59,371 nt of DNA from Candidatus Zixiibacteriota bacterium (GCA_020051695.1 JAGVQM010000032.1:1-59371); one strand, 5' to 3'. Shown: positions 8,280 to 17,505, counted from the stretch's first letter. Translations and numbers: made by a program. The notes: generated from the letters alone by a model not told the origin.

Positions 8280-8591
8280 ATGGACATATCATCACACGAT
8301 CGACGGCTGCCGTACCCGACCCGGCCGCTCAAAGTGTTTGGTGGAACAATCGAGGAATACATCATTCCGGAGCATAAAAAACAGGAGGTCCTCAACCAGC
8401 TCTACCTGTTCGACCCGGTGCCCGCGCTGGATGAGCAGCGCTTCGATTTACACGAGGGAAAGCTGTTTACGGTGTGCGAGTTCCGGGTGGTCCGGGAGGA
8501 CGGGAAGAATTTCTTGGTCAGTCCCTATTATCCGAACAGCGGTGGCTCAGTGATCGACTGGCTGCCGGCCGATTTTGAGGACGAAGACTAG
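8280..8591 (+). CDS. Small conserved-looking protein of unknown function
   Basis: 103-residue soluble acidic protein that I do not recognise. It has no signal peptide or membrane segment. The central part (residues 45-95) looks like a small beta-rich domain with FTVCEFRVVREDGKNFLVSP, ending in an acidic tail. GAGG about 8 bp before the ATG, a good promoter at 8155 and typical codon use support a real gene. It lies alone between two paralogous glycosyltransferases. Confidence 0.65.
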   Translation: MDISSHDRRLPYPTRPLKVFGGTIEEYIIPEHKKQEVLNQLYLFDPVPALDEQRFDLHEGKLFTVCEFRVVREDGKNFLVSPYYPNSGGSVIDWLPADFEDED

Positions 8592-8760
8592 TCCGGCGCG
8601 GAGTGTTGTCCCACTTCGTGCTGGTTTTATCTGCCGTGTGATGCCGATTTTTTGGGGTGCTCTGGATTAGGATCGCCGACCGCGTTTTTCGCGCCGGGGG
8701 GGGCGAGTCTGCGCCAGCTCCGGGCTTGTTTTCCGGTTGCCCCGATTGTATCATCACTGG

Positions 8761-10440
8761 ATGAAATCAACCCGGCCGACACAGCTGTCTGCCGTGCACA
8801 AGCTGTTGCTCGGCGCGATCCTGATTGCGGCCGCCGCAGTGCGCTTGTGGGGGCTGCCTTCGTATTTTCCACAATTCTGGGATGAGGCCTTGTATATCAG
8901 CGAGGCCGAGGGGATCATCTCGCTGTTCAGTGTTAATGTGGGGTCTTATGCGCTGCTCAAGCTGGGCCATCTGTTGATCGGCCGGCCGGTGTATCCCCAG
9001 GTCATCTGCTCGCTATTCGGAATCATGACTGTCTGGGGTTGCTACGTGCTTGGCCGTCGGATACTCCCGGAGCGGTCGGAGGGCATGCGTCTGGGTCTGC
9101 TCATGGCGGCGCAGGCGGCGCTGTTGCCGTATTTTGTGCGGTATTCGCGGCACGCCCTTGCGGACGGTTTCGCCTTGTGTTTTTTCGTATGGGCGTTGTG
9201 GTTGTATCTGGGAAAATCCGCCGGCCCCAAAGTAAAAAACACCGGGCAGCAAAAACGATATTTGTTGTTCGGGCTTGCCCCGGCCGCGACGCTGGCCGCA
9301 GTCCCGGCGTGTTCGTATAAATTTCTGCTGCCGACCGTGCTGGTGTTTTTCGCGCTGGAATTGTTCACCTGGCGTACCAGGGAAAAACAACACCGCGAAT
9401 TTCGTTCGCGGCAATCGCTGGCTATTTCGATTGTCGCAGGGATGATATCGTTTGCCGCAGTCCCCCTGGTGGCAGCGGCCATTTCCGGGTATACCGGCTG
9501 GCTGGACCGCGTGGTTGAACTGTCGGAATTTCATGCCTCGATGGAAACACTGACACCGGCTTTTCATTTTCTCCTGCCCGTCCACCTGTGGTATCTGGGC
9601 GGCCCGGTCTTCATCTGCTGTATCCTGGCGGGATTCTGCCTGCTTGCTTTCGGGAAAAAAATCCCGAAACTTCGGCTTTCTCCGGGCAAGGAAATCCTCG
9701 TCCCGGCCATCGGCTTTGCCGTGTACTTTTTATTTTTCGGCGGTTTTTCGCATCTGCAGTCGGCACGATTATATGTGCTTACCCTGCCGTTTTTAATCTG
9801 CGTTTCCGCACTGGCCGTGATCTGGCTTGGCAGACTAGTCCCCCGTCTCGGCCATTTCGTTTTCTGGTCTGTCGCAGCTCTGCTGGTTGTCTCATCCGGG
9901 TTTTTGACAGTGGATTACATATCCAGTTATTCCAGCCTCCAACCGGTATGTGATGCCCTGATGCAACGCCGGTCGAACGATGAGATGATTTACGCCAACG
10001 CCAAAACCCAGATGTTCTATGGCTGTTTTCATTCGCGATACAACAAAGGTGTCCCGGTCAAAGTCAAATCTTTCGTGTATACCGATCAATTGAAATTGGA
10101 AATGAATAATCCACCATTATCGGTGATCGAGGACGCCACGGACCTGGTCGCCACCGTTGCCTCACAGGACAAACGGTGGTTTGCCGTGCCGGTCGACTCC
10201 GTACGGGAACGGCTGCAGGATTATCGCGTGCTCGAACAATGTTCAGACTTGATTGTTGCCGCCCCCACCGGCTTTTATAAATCGCCGCATTATTATCTGG
10301 AAGACCTGTACTCTCCGCAGTCCCTGGCTTATATGCGCCAACTGCTGCCGCAGGTGCGCGATTCGGTCTATGTGTATGTGTTTAACCCGGACAAAGCCCG
10401 CGCCATGGGGGGCCGGCCGGACGCCCCGGTGATTGAGTGA
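8761..10440 (+). CDS. ArnT/PMT-like glycosyltransferase (GT39-like), paralogue 2
   Basis: 559-residue polytopic protein related to the product of 6345-7985 over its whole length. It has the FPQFWDEALYISEAEG loop with the catalytic-type Asp-Glu after the first helix, about eleven membrane segments, and a soluble C-terminal domain with SPHYYLEDLYSPQS. It probably moves a sugar or lipid-linked group to a periplasmic acceptor. The frame extends upstream to a TTG at 8737, but ATG at 8761 (MKSTRP, then a hydrophobic helix) matches the paralogue and is preferred. The pair may have arisen by tandem duplication with the 103-residue gene kept between. Confidence 0.78.
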   Translation: MKSTRPTQLSAVHKLLLGAILIAAAAVRLWGLPSYFPQFWDEALYISEAEGIISLFSVNVGSYALLKLGHLLIGRPVYPQVICSLFGIMTVWGCYVLGRRILPERSEGMRLGLLMAAQAALLPYFVRYSRHALADGFALCFFVWALWLYLGKSAGPKVKNTGQQKRYLLFGLAPAATLAAVPACSYKFLLPTVLVFFALELFTWRTREKQHREFRSRQSLAISIVAGMISFAAVPLVAAAISGYTGWLDRVVELSEFHASMETLTPAFHFLLPVHLWYLGGPVFICCILAGFCLLAFGKKIPKLRLSPGKEILVPAIGFAVYFLFFGGFSHLQSARLYVLTLPFLICVSALAVIWLGRLVPRLGHFVFWSVAALLVVSSGFLTVDYISSYSSLQPVCDALMQRRSNDEMIYANAKTQMFYGCFHSRYNKGVPVKVKSFVYTDQLKLEMNNPPLSVIEDATDLVATVASQDKRWFAVPVDSVRERLQDYRVLEQCSDLIVAAPTGFYKSPHYYLEDLYSPQSLAYMRQLLPQVRDSVYVYVFNPDKARAMGGRPDAPVIE

Positions 10441-10784
10441 TCGGACTCACACCTGGTGGAAACCTTGTACAATCCGGGGACACATGGGTAACACTTTTTC
10501 GCCGTCCTGTCGACGGGCGTTTCGTGAGGGTCAGTCCAAAGGGAGCTACCCCGCACGAAATGAATTATTCTGCTGGATTTCTCCTCGAACAAACCTGCCC
10601 GAAGGGCGGGCCACCCGGGCCGGAAACAAATATGTTGCACACAATCTCTCCGGAGATTACGTTGATCTCGATCAAATGATTGTATGATTGTGATATAGCG
10701 GGATTCGCCGGACAGATGAGGGAGCAAGGAGCCACTTGATGCCTTGAAGCCCGAAATAGATTTGCTCGATACGGAGGTATGGTC
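10441..10784. other. Intergenic stretch with repeat copy 1; possible mobile-element remnant
   Basis: No convincing gene is seen in these 344 bp; short frames have no family features. It holds the first copy of the 16-bp repeat (10484-10499), a small inverted repeat GCCCG-AAGGG-CGGGC near 10600, and the GGAGG at 10773-10777 that serves the next gene. The stretch could be the worn edge of an insertion element, but no transposase is present. Confidence 0.35.
10484..10499 (+). repeat. Direct repeat copy 1 (ATGGGTAACACTTTTT)
   Basis: The 16-bp word is identical to 11522-11537. Similarity continues on both sides (AATCCGGGGACAC before, CGC after, against AAACCGGGCAT and ACGC), so the related unit is about 30 bp. 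Confidence 0.6.
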
Positions 10785-11498
10785 GTGAGACTGTCAATTT
10801 TTATAGTCGCACTGATATTGACATGCGTCGCTCAAGGTAATGCCCAGATAGTTGACCCTGGTCTTGAAAAGGGCCAATTAGAGATTGGCTATGCACGAAA
10901 GGTGTATCGGTCCGATTTCGGAGGGGACGCTGATCAATACCTTCATTGGACTCGCCCTTCAGTATTTATGAAATACGGCGCGACAACGTGGTTTACCTTG
11001 ACCGGAGAGATTTATATGTTCCAGGCCGGCCCCACGGATCAGTTCCCTGATCAGGAGTATCTGCATTTGACGACCGGCTTTGGTGGAATTGTGAAGTTGT
11101 ACGAGTCGGGGAAGTATCGTTTTGTTGTTTTGCTTCACTATAATCGGAATTTTCATTTTGATACCAAATTGTCAGGTTATCACAAAGATGAACAATTATT
11201 TATGGTGGCGAGTTCAATGTGCAGGGACGTTTCCATCGTTGATCAGGATGTCAATATATGGATTGGTCCGGTGTTTGAAAAATTTGTACTTCGTGATTAT
11301 GAGGCCCGGCCAAACTGCAGGTTTCCGCCTTTGGATGGTGAATGTGGGTGCCCCTGCATCGGAGTCCGCAAATCAAAGCAGGATCTCAGCCTGCTCATTG
11401 GGATTGAATCGTTGTTTCACCGGCACATCCGGCCAAATGTCCATGTGTTGTTGGCCAAATATGCGCAGCCGCGAATTGCAATTGGGTATATGTTTTGA
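10785..11498 (+). CDS. Exported, probably outer-membrane, protein
   Basis: 237-residue protein with a clean signal peptide (MRLSIFIVALILTCV, cleavage probably after GNA or QGN). The rest is rich in alternating aromatic and polar residues and Gly with short hydrophobic strands, and it ends ...RIAIGYMF with a C-terminal Phe. That is typical of outer-membrane beta-barrels. A Cys-rich patch (CRFPPLDGECGCPCIG) near residues 180-195 is unusual for a barrel. I chose GTG at 10785 because GGAGG (10773-10777) lies 7 bp before it; ATG at 10779 would be too close. Base composition is AT-richer than its neighbours and it is framed by the 16-bp direct repeats, suggesting acquired DNA. No named family is recognised. 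Confidence 0.6.
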   Translation: MRLSIFIVALILTCVAQGNAQIVDPGLEKGQLEIGYARKVYRSDFGGDADQYLHWTRPSVFMKYGATTWFTLTGEIYMFQAGPTDQFPDQEYLHLTTGFGGIVKLYESGKYRFVVLLHYNRNFHFDTKLSGYHKDEQLFMVASSMCRDVSIVDQDVNIWIGPVFEKFVLRDYEARPNCRFPPLDGECGCPCIGVRKSKQDLSLLIGIESLFHRHIRPNVHVLLAKYAQPRIAIGYMF

Positions 11499-11521
11499 TT
11501 TTGTTGGTATAAACCGGGCAT

Positions 11522-11537
11522 ATGGGTAACACTTTTT
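11522..11537 (+). repeat. Direct repeat copy 2 (ATGGGTAACACTTTTT)
   Basis: Second identical 16-bp copy, same orientation as 10484-10499, 24 bp after the stop codon of the exported-protein gene. The two copies frame a unit of about 1.04 kb. Confidence 0.6.
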
Positions 11538-11607
11538 ACGCACTCGCAAGAGAATATGTTCATCCCCAATAATTTGACACTCCCCCGCCCCACCCCCCAG
11601 AAACCAA

Positions 11608-11637
11608 TTGACCCGGCAAGCTAAAGTGACGTATACT
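11608..11637 (+). promoter_or_regulatory. Promoter of the aconitase gene
   Basis: TTGACC (11608-11613) and TATACT (11632-11637) with an 18-bp spacer. The predicted start near 11644 gives a leader of about 54 nt. Confidence 0.55.
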
Positions 11638-11697
11638 TTTAGTTTGGTGTAAAAGTCCGCGATGGCGGGCAGGAATCAGCTTAGCAGGAAGGGTATC

Positions 11698-13626
11698 ATG
11701 GGAAAGAATATTGCTCAAAAAATCATTGCGGCGCATAAAGTTGGCGGCGAGATGACCCCCGGCGCGGCGGTCGCCCTGAAAATCGACCAAACCCTCACCC
11801 AGGATGCCACGGGTACCATGGCTTACCTCCAGTTCGAGGCCATGGGCCTCGAACGAGTCAAGACCGAACGATCCGTCTCCTATGTCGACCACAACATGCT
11901 GCAAGCCGGGTTTGAAAACGCCGACGATCACCGCTATCTACAATCGGTGGCCGCCAAATACGGCGTGTATTTCTCGCGGCCGGGGAACGGCATTTGCCAT
12001 CAGGTGCATCTCGAACGTTTCGGCGTCCCCGGCAAAACGCTGCTCGGCTCCGATTCCCACACCCCGACCAACGGCGGGATCGGCATGCTGGCCATGGGCG
12101 CGGGCGGGCTGGATGTTGCGGTAGCCATGGGCGGCGGACCGTTCCATATCACGATGCCCAAAATCCTCAAGGTGCACCTCGAGGGCAAGCTGCAGCCGTG
12201 GGTTACCGGCAAGGATATTATCCTGGAAGTCCTGCGGCGTTTGTCGGTCAAAGGCGGCGTGGGCAAGATTATCGAGTACGGCGGCCCCGGCGTGGCCACG
12301 CTCACCGTCCCCGAACGCGCCACGGTGACCAACATGGGCGCTGAGTTGGGCGCGACAACTTCGATTTTTCCCTCGGATGACAAGACCCGCGAGTACATGA
12401 AACTGCAAAAACGCGAGAAGGATTGGGTCGAACTCAAGGCCGACCCCGATGCGACCTACGACGAGGAAATCATCATTGATCTTAACACGCTCGAACCGCT
12501 GATCGCCATGCCGCATTCGCCGGACAACGTGGTCAAAGTGCGCGAGGTCGCCGGGACCAAAGTTGATCAGGTGTGTGTCGGGTCTTGCACTAATTCATCG
12601 TTATATGACCTCACCGTAACTGCGGCGATCCTCAAGGGCAAAAGCGTGAATCCGGGGCTGAGCATGACGGTCACCCCGGGATCGAAGCAGGTCTTCGCCG
12701 CGATTTCCGCCTCCGGCGCGCTGACCGATATCATCCTCTCCGGGGCGCGGATCATCGAATCGGCCTGCGGGCCGTGTATTGGCATGGGCCAGGCGCCGTC
12801 ATCGGGTGCGGTGTCGGTGCGGTCGTTCAACCGCAACTTCATCGGCCGCTCGGGCACAAAAGACGCCAAGGTCTATTTGGCCTCGCCGGAGACCTGCGCG
12901 GCGTGCGCGATCACCGGTGTCATCACCGACCCGCGCGACCTGGGCGCGATGCCGAAAGTGGTCCTCCCGACTGAAATAAAAATCGACGATGCCGGGATTC
13001 TCCCGCCGGCCAAAGATCCCGCAAAGGTCGAGATCATTCGCGGGCCGAATATCCAACCGCTGCCCCAGCAAAAACCGCTGGGCGCGACGGTGTTTGGTGA
13101 TATCCTGCTGAAAACCGGTGATAATATTACCACCGATCATATCATGCCCGCCGGTGCGCAAATTTTACCGTTGCGTTCGAATATCCCGGCGATTTCCAAG
13201 TTTGTCTTTTATCGGATGGACCCCAACTTTGCCGATAACGCGCTGGCCAAGGGCGGCGGGATCGTAGTCGGCGGCGAAAACTACGGCCAGGGTTCCTCAC
13301 GTGAACATGCTGCGCTGGCGCCGATGTATCTGGGGGTTAAGGCGGTCATTTCAAAAAGTTTTGCCCGGATTCACCGCGACAACCTGATCAATTTCGGCAT
13401 CCTGCCGCTGACGTTCAAAAACCCGGATGATCTGGACAAGATCGACGCCAATCAGCGGCTGGTGCTGGAGAATGTGATCGACCACCTGAAAGCCGGGAAA
13501 GACCTGACGGTCAAAAACGAAACCACGGGCAAGACGTTCGAGGTCACCTATAATTTCACTCCTCGGCAAAAAGAAATCCTGTTTGCGGGCGGGTTGCTCA
13601 ATTATACCAAAGCCGGCAGCAAATGA
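11698..13626 (+). CDS. Aconitate hydratase
   Basis: Interconverts citrate and isocitrate through cis-aconitate in the TCA cycle; cytoplasmic [4Fe-4S] enzyme. The 642-residue length and order of domains match the shorter bacterial/mitochondrial-like aconitase group rather than the ~890-residue AcnA. Cluster ligands are C297 in VGSCTNSS and C357/C360 in CGPCIGMG. Substrate-site segments SDSHTPTNGG, ITTDHIMPAG and NYGQGSSREHAAL are present, with the swivel domain at the C-terminus. The frame continues 12 codons upstream, but ATG at 11698 follows AGGAAGG and is the usual start. Confidence 0.95.
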   Translation: MGKNIAQKIIAAHKVGGEMTPGAAVALKIDQTLTQDATGTMAYLQFEAMGLERVKTERSVSYVDHNMLQAGFENADDHRYLQSVAAKYGVYFSRPGNGICHQVHLERFGVPGKTLLGSDSHTPTNGGIGMLAMGAGGLDVAVAMGGGPFHITMPKILKVHLEGKLQPWVTGKDIILEVLRRLSVKGGVGKIIEYGGPGVATLTVPERATVTNMGAELGATTSIFPSDDKTREYMKLQKREKDWVELKADPDATYDEEIIIDLNTLEPLIAMPHSPDNVVKVREVAGTKVDQVCVGSCTNSSLYDLTVTAAILKGKSVNPGLSMTVTPGSKQVFAAISASGALTDIILSGARIIESACGPCIGMGQAPSSGAVSVRSFNRNFIGRSGTKDAKVYLASPETCAACAITGVITDPRDLGAMPKVVLPTEIKIDDAGILPPAKDPAKVEIIRGPNIQPLPQQKPLGATVFGDILLKTGDNITTDHIMPAGAQILPLRSNIPAISKFVFYRMDPNFADNALAKGGGIVVGGENYGQGSSREHAALAPMYLGVKAVISKSFARIHRDNLINFGILPLTFKNPDDLDKIDANQRLVLENVIDHLKAGKDLTVKNETTGKTFEVTYNFTPRQKEILFAGGLLNYTKAGSK

Positions 13627-13652
13627 TCAGGCGGTGATCATCCGGGACGGAC

Positions 13653-14771
13653 ATGGGAACTATGGTTGATGTATCGAGCTTGAAAAAGACCCCGTTTCAT
13701 CGGCGGCATCTGGCCGCCGGGGCAAAGATGGTGCCTTTTGCCGGGTATCATATGCCCGTGCAATATCCTGCGGGGATTATTGCCGAACACCTGGCCGTGC
13801 GTAAATCGGTCGGGGTATTCGATTTGTCGCACATGGGGGAATTCGAGGTCCGTGGCCCCGGCGCGCTCGCCTGGCTGCAACGCATGACCACCAATGATGT
13901 TTCGGTGCTGGAAGATTATAAGATCCAGTACAGCATCCTATGCTATGATCATGGCGGCATCGTCGATGATTTGCTGGTCTATAAACTGCCCGACCGGTAT
14001 TTCCTGGTGGTCAATGGCGCAAATATCAAAAAGGATTTTGACTGGCTGTATGCGCACCTGACCAAAGATGTCACACTGACCGATATTTCCGACGAAACGG
14101 GTCTGCTCGCCATTCAAGGACCCCACGCCCAGCAGGTGATGGCGCAGTTGACCGATTATGACCTGGACGGCATGGGGTATTACTGGTGCGCCAAAGCCGA
14201 GATTTGCGGTCGGCGAATGCTGTTTTCCCGGACGGGGTATACCGGCGAGGACGGTTTCGAAATTTATTGTGCGCCACATGACGCCGATGAATTATGGGAG
14301 CGGACACTGCAGGCGGGCGCATCGTCGTCCATGGCCCTGGTCGGGCTGGGGGCGCGCGATTCCCTCCGGCTGGAAATGAAATACGCCCTATACGGCAACG
14401 ATATCGACCAGACCACCAATCCGATCGAGGCCGGTCTGGGTTGGGTAGTCAAACCCGACAAGGGCGAGTTCATCGGCCGGGATCCCATTGTGAGGATGAA
14501 AACCGAGAAACCTGGTCGCCGGCTGGTTTGTTTCGAGATGCAACAACAAGCCATTCCGCGCAAAGGATACAAGCTCATGAAGGACGGCGTGGAAGCCGGG
14601 GTGGTGACGTCCGGTATCCATTCGCCGTCTCTGGAACAGGGCATCGGTCTGGCCTATGTCCGTCAGGGGCACGACCGCGTCGGAACGGAATTGTCCCTTG
14701 ATGTTCGCGGGCGGCAACTGGCCTGCGAGATTGTCAAGCCACCATTCTACAAACACGGGACGCACCGTTGA
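13653..14771 (+). CDS. gcvT: Glycine cleavage T protein (aminomethyltransferase)
   Basis: 372-residue tetrahydrofolate-dependent aminomethyltransferase. It has [17 protein letters not shown] and the [17 protein letters not shown] segment close to the N-terminus, [10 protein letters not shown] in the middle, and the C-terminal barrel with [25 protein letters not shown]. It releases ammonia from the H-protein-bound aminomethyl group and forms methylene-tetrahydrofolate. GcvH and GcvP are not nearby. It follows aconitase by 26 bp and may be cotranscribed with it. Confidence 0.94.
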   Translation: MGTMVDVSSLKKTPFHRRHLAAGAKMVPFAGYHMPVQYPAGIIAEHLAVRKSVGVFDLSHMGEFEVRGPGALAWLQRMTTNDVSVLEDYKIQYSILCYDHGGIVDDLLVYKLPDRYFLVVNGANIKKDFDWLYAHLTKDVTLTDISDETGLLAIQGPHAQQVMAQLTDYDLDGMGYYWCAKAEICGRRMLFSRTGYTGEDGFEIYCAPHDADELWERTLQAGASSSMALVGLGARDSLRLEMKYALYGNDIDQTTNPIEAGLGWVVKPDKGEFIGRDPIVRMKTEKPGRRLVCFEMQQQAIPRKGYKLMKDGVEAGVVTSGIHSPSLEQGIGLAYVRQGHDRVGTELSLDVRGRQLACEIVKPPFYKHGTHR

Positions 14772-14795
14772 CGGCAGACCGCGTCCCCGGCGCCG

Positions 14796-15533
14796 ATGAT
14801 CGTTGAGGTCTACTTTACCCCGTACGAGTTCGCCCCGGATGCGGTGGCGGGCAAGACGGTGGCGGTAATTGATATTTTGCGGGCTTCAACAGTCAGCGCC
14901 GTGGCGCTCAGCAATAAGGCCAAAGAAATCTATCCCGCCGGTTCACTGGAACACGCGGAGCGATTGGCCGACCGCCTCGCCGACAGGAAACCTCTGTTAT
15001 GCGGCGAGCGGGAAGGCAGGATTGTGCCGGGGTATGATCTTGGCAATTCGCCTCTGGAATACACGCCCGAAAAAATCGGCGGTCGCACATTAATCCATTG
15101 TTCAACTAACGGCACCGTGGCGATGACCGCCACCGGACAGGCGGCCCATCGCCTGATGGCCGGTCTGGTCAATACACGGGCGGTGGTCGAGGAGATGGCG
15201 CGGTACGGGCTGGATGTCGCGCTGGTCTGCGGCGGCAAAGATGGCGCATTTGCCTTGGAGGATGCGTTCGGCGCCGGACGAATTATTGCGCTATTGGCCG
15301 AATATTTTCCCGAAGTCCTGCTGGGCAACGACCACGCGGGTACTGCCGAGTATATTTATGAAAAAAACCGGGATGATCCGCTGACATTGGTCCGGGACTG
15401 TCCGCACGGCCGGTATCTGGCCGATTTGGGTTTTCACGAGGACTTGGAAATCTGCGCGCAACTTGATACGATACCGGTTGTTCCGCGAATGGCGGGCGAA
15501 GCGCTGGTCGGCGCGAAAGACCCGGCCGATTGA
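14796..15533 (+). CDS. comB: 2-phosphosulfolactate phosphatase family protein (ComB)
   Basis: 245-residue Mg-dependent phosphatase of the ComB family. Family marks are VIDILRASTV near residue 30, CGEREGRIVPGYDLGNSPLEY (residues 69-89) and HCSTNGTVA. In methanogens ComB takes part in coenzyme M synthesis; in bacteria the family is common and its substrate is often unknown. No other coenzyme M gene is nearby, so the true substrate is open. It lies 24 bp after gcvT. Confidence 0.88.
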   Translation: MIVEVYFTPYEFAPDAVAGKTVAVIDILRASTVSAVALSNKAKEIYPAGSLEHAERLADRLADRKPLLCGEREGRIVPGYDLGNSPLEYTPEKIGGRTLIHCSTNGTVAMTATGQAAHRLMAGLVNTRAVVEEMARYGLDVALVCGGKDGAFALEDAFGAGRIIALLAEYFPEVLLGNDHAGTAEYIYEKNRDDPLTLVRDCPHGRYLADLGFHEDLEICAQLDTIPVVPRMAGEALVGAKDPAD

Positions 15534-15554
15534 CAGCGCCAAAGTGGAAAGAAC

Positions 15555-15583
15555 TTGCCAATCGCCCGATATTCTTATACAAT
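15555..15583 (+). promoter_or_regulatory. Promoter of tRNA-Ser
   Basis: TTGCCA (15555-15560) and TACAAT (15578-15583) with a 17-bp spacer, ending 20 bp before the mature tRNA 5' end. Confidence 0.5.
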
Positions 15584-15603
15584 GTGCAAGCGAAATTCGC
15601 GCC

Positions 15604-15690
15604 GGAGAGGTGGCCGAGTGGCCGAAGGCAGCTGCCTGCTAAGCAGTTAACGGGGAAACTCGTTCCAGGGTTCGAATCCCTGCCTCTCCG
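15604..15690 (+). tRNA. tRNA-Ser (anticodon GCU)
   Basis: 87-nt class II tRNA. The acceptor stem pairs GGAGAGG (15604-15610) with CCTCTCC (15683-15689), with discriminator G15690. The anticodon stem GCTGC/GCAGT holds the loop CTGCTAA with anticodon GCT. A long variable arm (AACG...CGTT) and TTCGAAT T-loop are present. CCA is not encoded. Confidence 0.95.
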
Positions 15691-15989
15691 CTGTGTCTGC
15701 AAAATGGAGTATACCATACATGGTGTGTGCTCCGCATGCATCGAATAGATGCGGACGGACGACCCAATCGAAACCCGCCGCGGCGGGAGAATCCAGTGGT
15801 TGCAGCACAATGGCTGGTATGCCCGCTTTCGCGGACATATATAAAAGAAGATGTTTTGGGATACCTCTTCGGTGGGTTCCCAGCTCCGGCTTCCCGCCAC
15901 GATACTCCGGCCCGGCCGCGTTTTTTGTTGCCCTCCTTCGCAGAATTAGTTTCATTACCGACGGCCGGCAAGGTTACGGAGGCGCGGTG

Positions 15990-16337
15990 ATGCCGATTTG
16001 TCCGATTTGCAAATACGATTACACCAACGGCGAAACTGAATGTATCGATTGCGGGGTGGCGTTGATCGACGAGCTGCCCGCCGAACCGGCAATCGACCTG
16101 GACGACCCTGATGCCCGGTTCACGCCTTTCCGCAACTACCCCAGCCGCCTGCACGCCGAGATCGTTCGCGAGGCGCTGGCCAATGAAGGCATTCCCGCGC
16201 TGATCAAATCCGATGAGGCCTTCGGCTTTGCCGAGATCGGGACATCCGCCTCGGCCGGTGTAACCCTCTGGGTCGCCGAGGATTCGCACGACCTCGCCAC
16301 CCAGGTCGCCGACCGGATTTTCGACCAGAACCTGTAA
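15990..16337 (+). CDS. Zinc-ribbon DUF2007-type protein
   Basis: 115-residue protein starting MPICPICKYDYTNGETECID, which gives two CxxC pairs forming a zinc ribbon. The remainder resembles DUF2007 (putative signal-transducing domain): YPSRLHAEIVREALANEGIPALI, then a beta strand with VTLWVAEDSHDLA. The frame is open for 99 codons upstream, but that part runs into the region after the tRNA and looks non-coding. ATG at 15990 has TACGGAGG about 8 bp before it. The function of the family is unknown. Confidence 0.82.
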   Translation: MPICPICKYDYTNGETECIDCGVALIDELPAEPAIDLDDPDARFTPFRNYPSRLHAEIVREALANEGIPALIKSDEAFGFAEIGTSASAGVTLWVAEDSHDLATQVADRIFDQNL

Positions 16338-16452
16338 GTTTTACCTGTGTTGCACACGGTTTACCGGCAACACGAAATTTTTCTTGTGGTTTGGTTTCAC
16401 TTTTGACGGCCGATCTTGTATTCTGGAGTTGGAGCCGGTGGTGGAAAATCTG

Positions 16453-17121
16453 ATGATGTGGATCTGGTATACACTTGCAGGCGCGGTTGCGATGGCGATC
16501 ATCCTGTTGCTGACACCGATCAAACTCCAGGTCACCTGGGCGCCGGAAAAACGCCAGATGGTAATTCGGTATCTTGGTTTTGGCCACACGACTGATTTTG
16601 CGGCCGGGGAAAAGCGGGTTGACTGGCTGGGATTACGCCTATCCCGCGGGAGTATCAAATCCGACGCCGACAAAAAACCCCGCAAAACCAAAATTGCAGA
16701 CCGGATCAAAGCCGAACAATCGAAAGTCAAATCGTCGCGCGCGATACGGTTTGGCGTTTTGTTCGAGCACCGCCGGACCATCGGCCGCGCGGTAACCAGG
16801 GCTTTTGTCGGAGTAGTGCGCATCCTGATGAGTCCCGAGGTGCGGCTGCTGCGGCTGGACATTGCCGCCGGCACCGGGAACCCGGCGGTGACCGGGATGT
16901 ATTACGGCTGGTACCATGCACTACGACCGGCCTGGGCTGCCGAACGAGTAGTGGTCAACTGGCGGCCGGTGTTCGACCGGGCGCATTTTTCGGCCAGTTT
17001 TGACGGCCGGGTCCGGCTGCGGCCGTGGCGGCCGGTGTGCCGCACACTGCGGCTGGTGCACGAACTGCCGAAATGGGGACTGTATCGGCTGTATAAGGAT
17101 CTGAAAAACAAGGAGGTCTGA
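16453..17121 (+). CDS. DUF2953-like membrane protein
   Basis: About 222 residues: one N-terminal membrane helix (WIWYTLAGAVAMAIILLLTP), then strands typical of DUF2953 (LQVTWAPEKRQMVIRYLG), a basic linker with KKPRKTKIADR, and a C-terminal part with GTGNPAVTGMYYGW. The matching Firmicutes protein is YtfI, whose gene is next to ytfJ/gerW as here. The start is uncertain: two GTG codons at 16438/16441 and ATG at 16453 or 16456 are possible; the frame is open to 16384. The stop codon abuts the next gene start, so the two are translationally coupled. Confidence 0.7.
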   Translation: MMWIWYTLAGAVAMAIILLLTPIKLQVTWAPEKRQMVIRYLGFGHTTDFAAGEKRVDWLGLRLSRGSIKSDADKKPRKTKIADRIKAEQSKVKSSRAIRFGVLFEHRRTIGRAVTRAFVGVVRILMSPEVRLLRLDIAAGTGNPAVTGMYYGWYHALRPAWAAERVVVNWRPVFDRAHFSASFDGRVRLRPWRPVCRTLRLVHELPKWGLYRLYKDLKNKEV

Positions 17122-17505
17122 ATGGGCAGCAATATTGTGGACATGCTCTCGGCGATCGTCGGCGAAATCAAATCCATCGCTAAATCCGAAACCATCATCG
17201 GCGAACCGGTGACCCTGGGCGATAAGACTGTCGTGCCGATTGTCAAAATCACCGCGGGCTTCGGCGCGGGCGGCGGTGAGGGCTCGGAAGGCGACAAACG
17301 GTCCGGCTTCGGTGGCGGCGGCGGCGGCGGGGTCTCCATCGAACCGGCGGCGTTTCTGGTCATCGACGGCGAAAAAGTATCGCTGTTACCGGCCAAATCA
17401 CAGAGGTTCGAAAAGGTCTTTGAGGCCATACCCGATATCCTGGAAAAAATCCAGAAGCTGATGCCCCGGAGCAAAAAGGACGAGGGCGGCAAGCAGGGCA
17501 ACTGA
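17122..17505 (+). CDS. GerW/YtfJ family protein
   Basis: 127-residue cytoplasmic protein of the GerW family. It has the hallmark series IVGEIKSIAKSETIIGEPV, GDKTVVPIVKITAGFGAGGGEG, a Gly-rich stretch, and GGGVSIEPAAFLVIDG. In Bacillus, YtfJ (GerW) is a sporulation-related protein, but the family is widespread in non-spore-formers and its role there is unknown. It starts directly after the DUF2953 stop and has AAGGAGG immediately before it. Confidence 0.9.
   Translation: MGSNIVDMLSAIVGEIKSIAKSETIIGEPVTLGDKTVVPIVKITAGFGAGGGEGSEGDKRSGFGGGGGGGVSIEPAAFLVIDGEKVSLLPAKSQRFEKVFEAIPDILEKIQKLMPRSKKDEGGKQGN

Noticed and set aside
15639-16289. Minus-strand frames across the tRNA (with AGIRTLERVSPLTA or ERQGFEPWNEFPR-like ends)
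   Set aside because: These are the well-known spurious translations of a tRNA-Ser antisense strand; the tRNA is clear.
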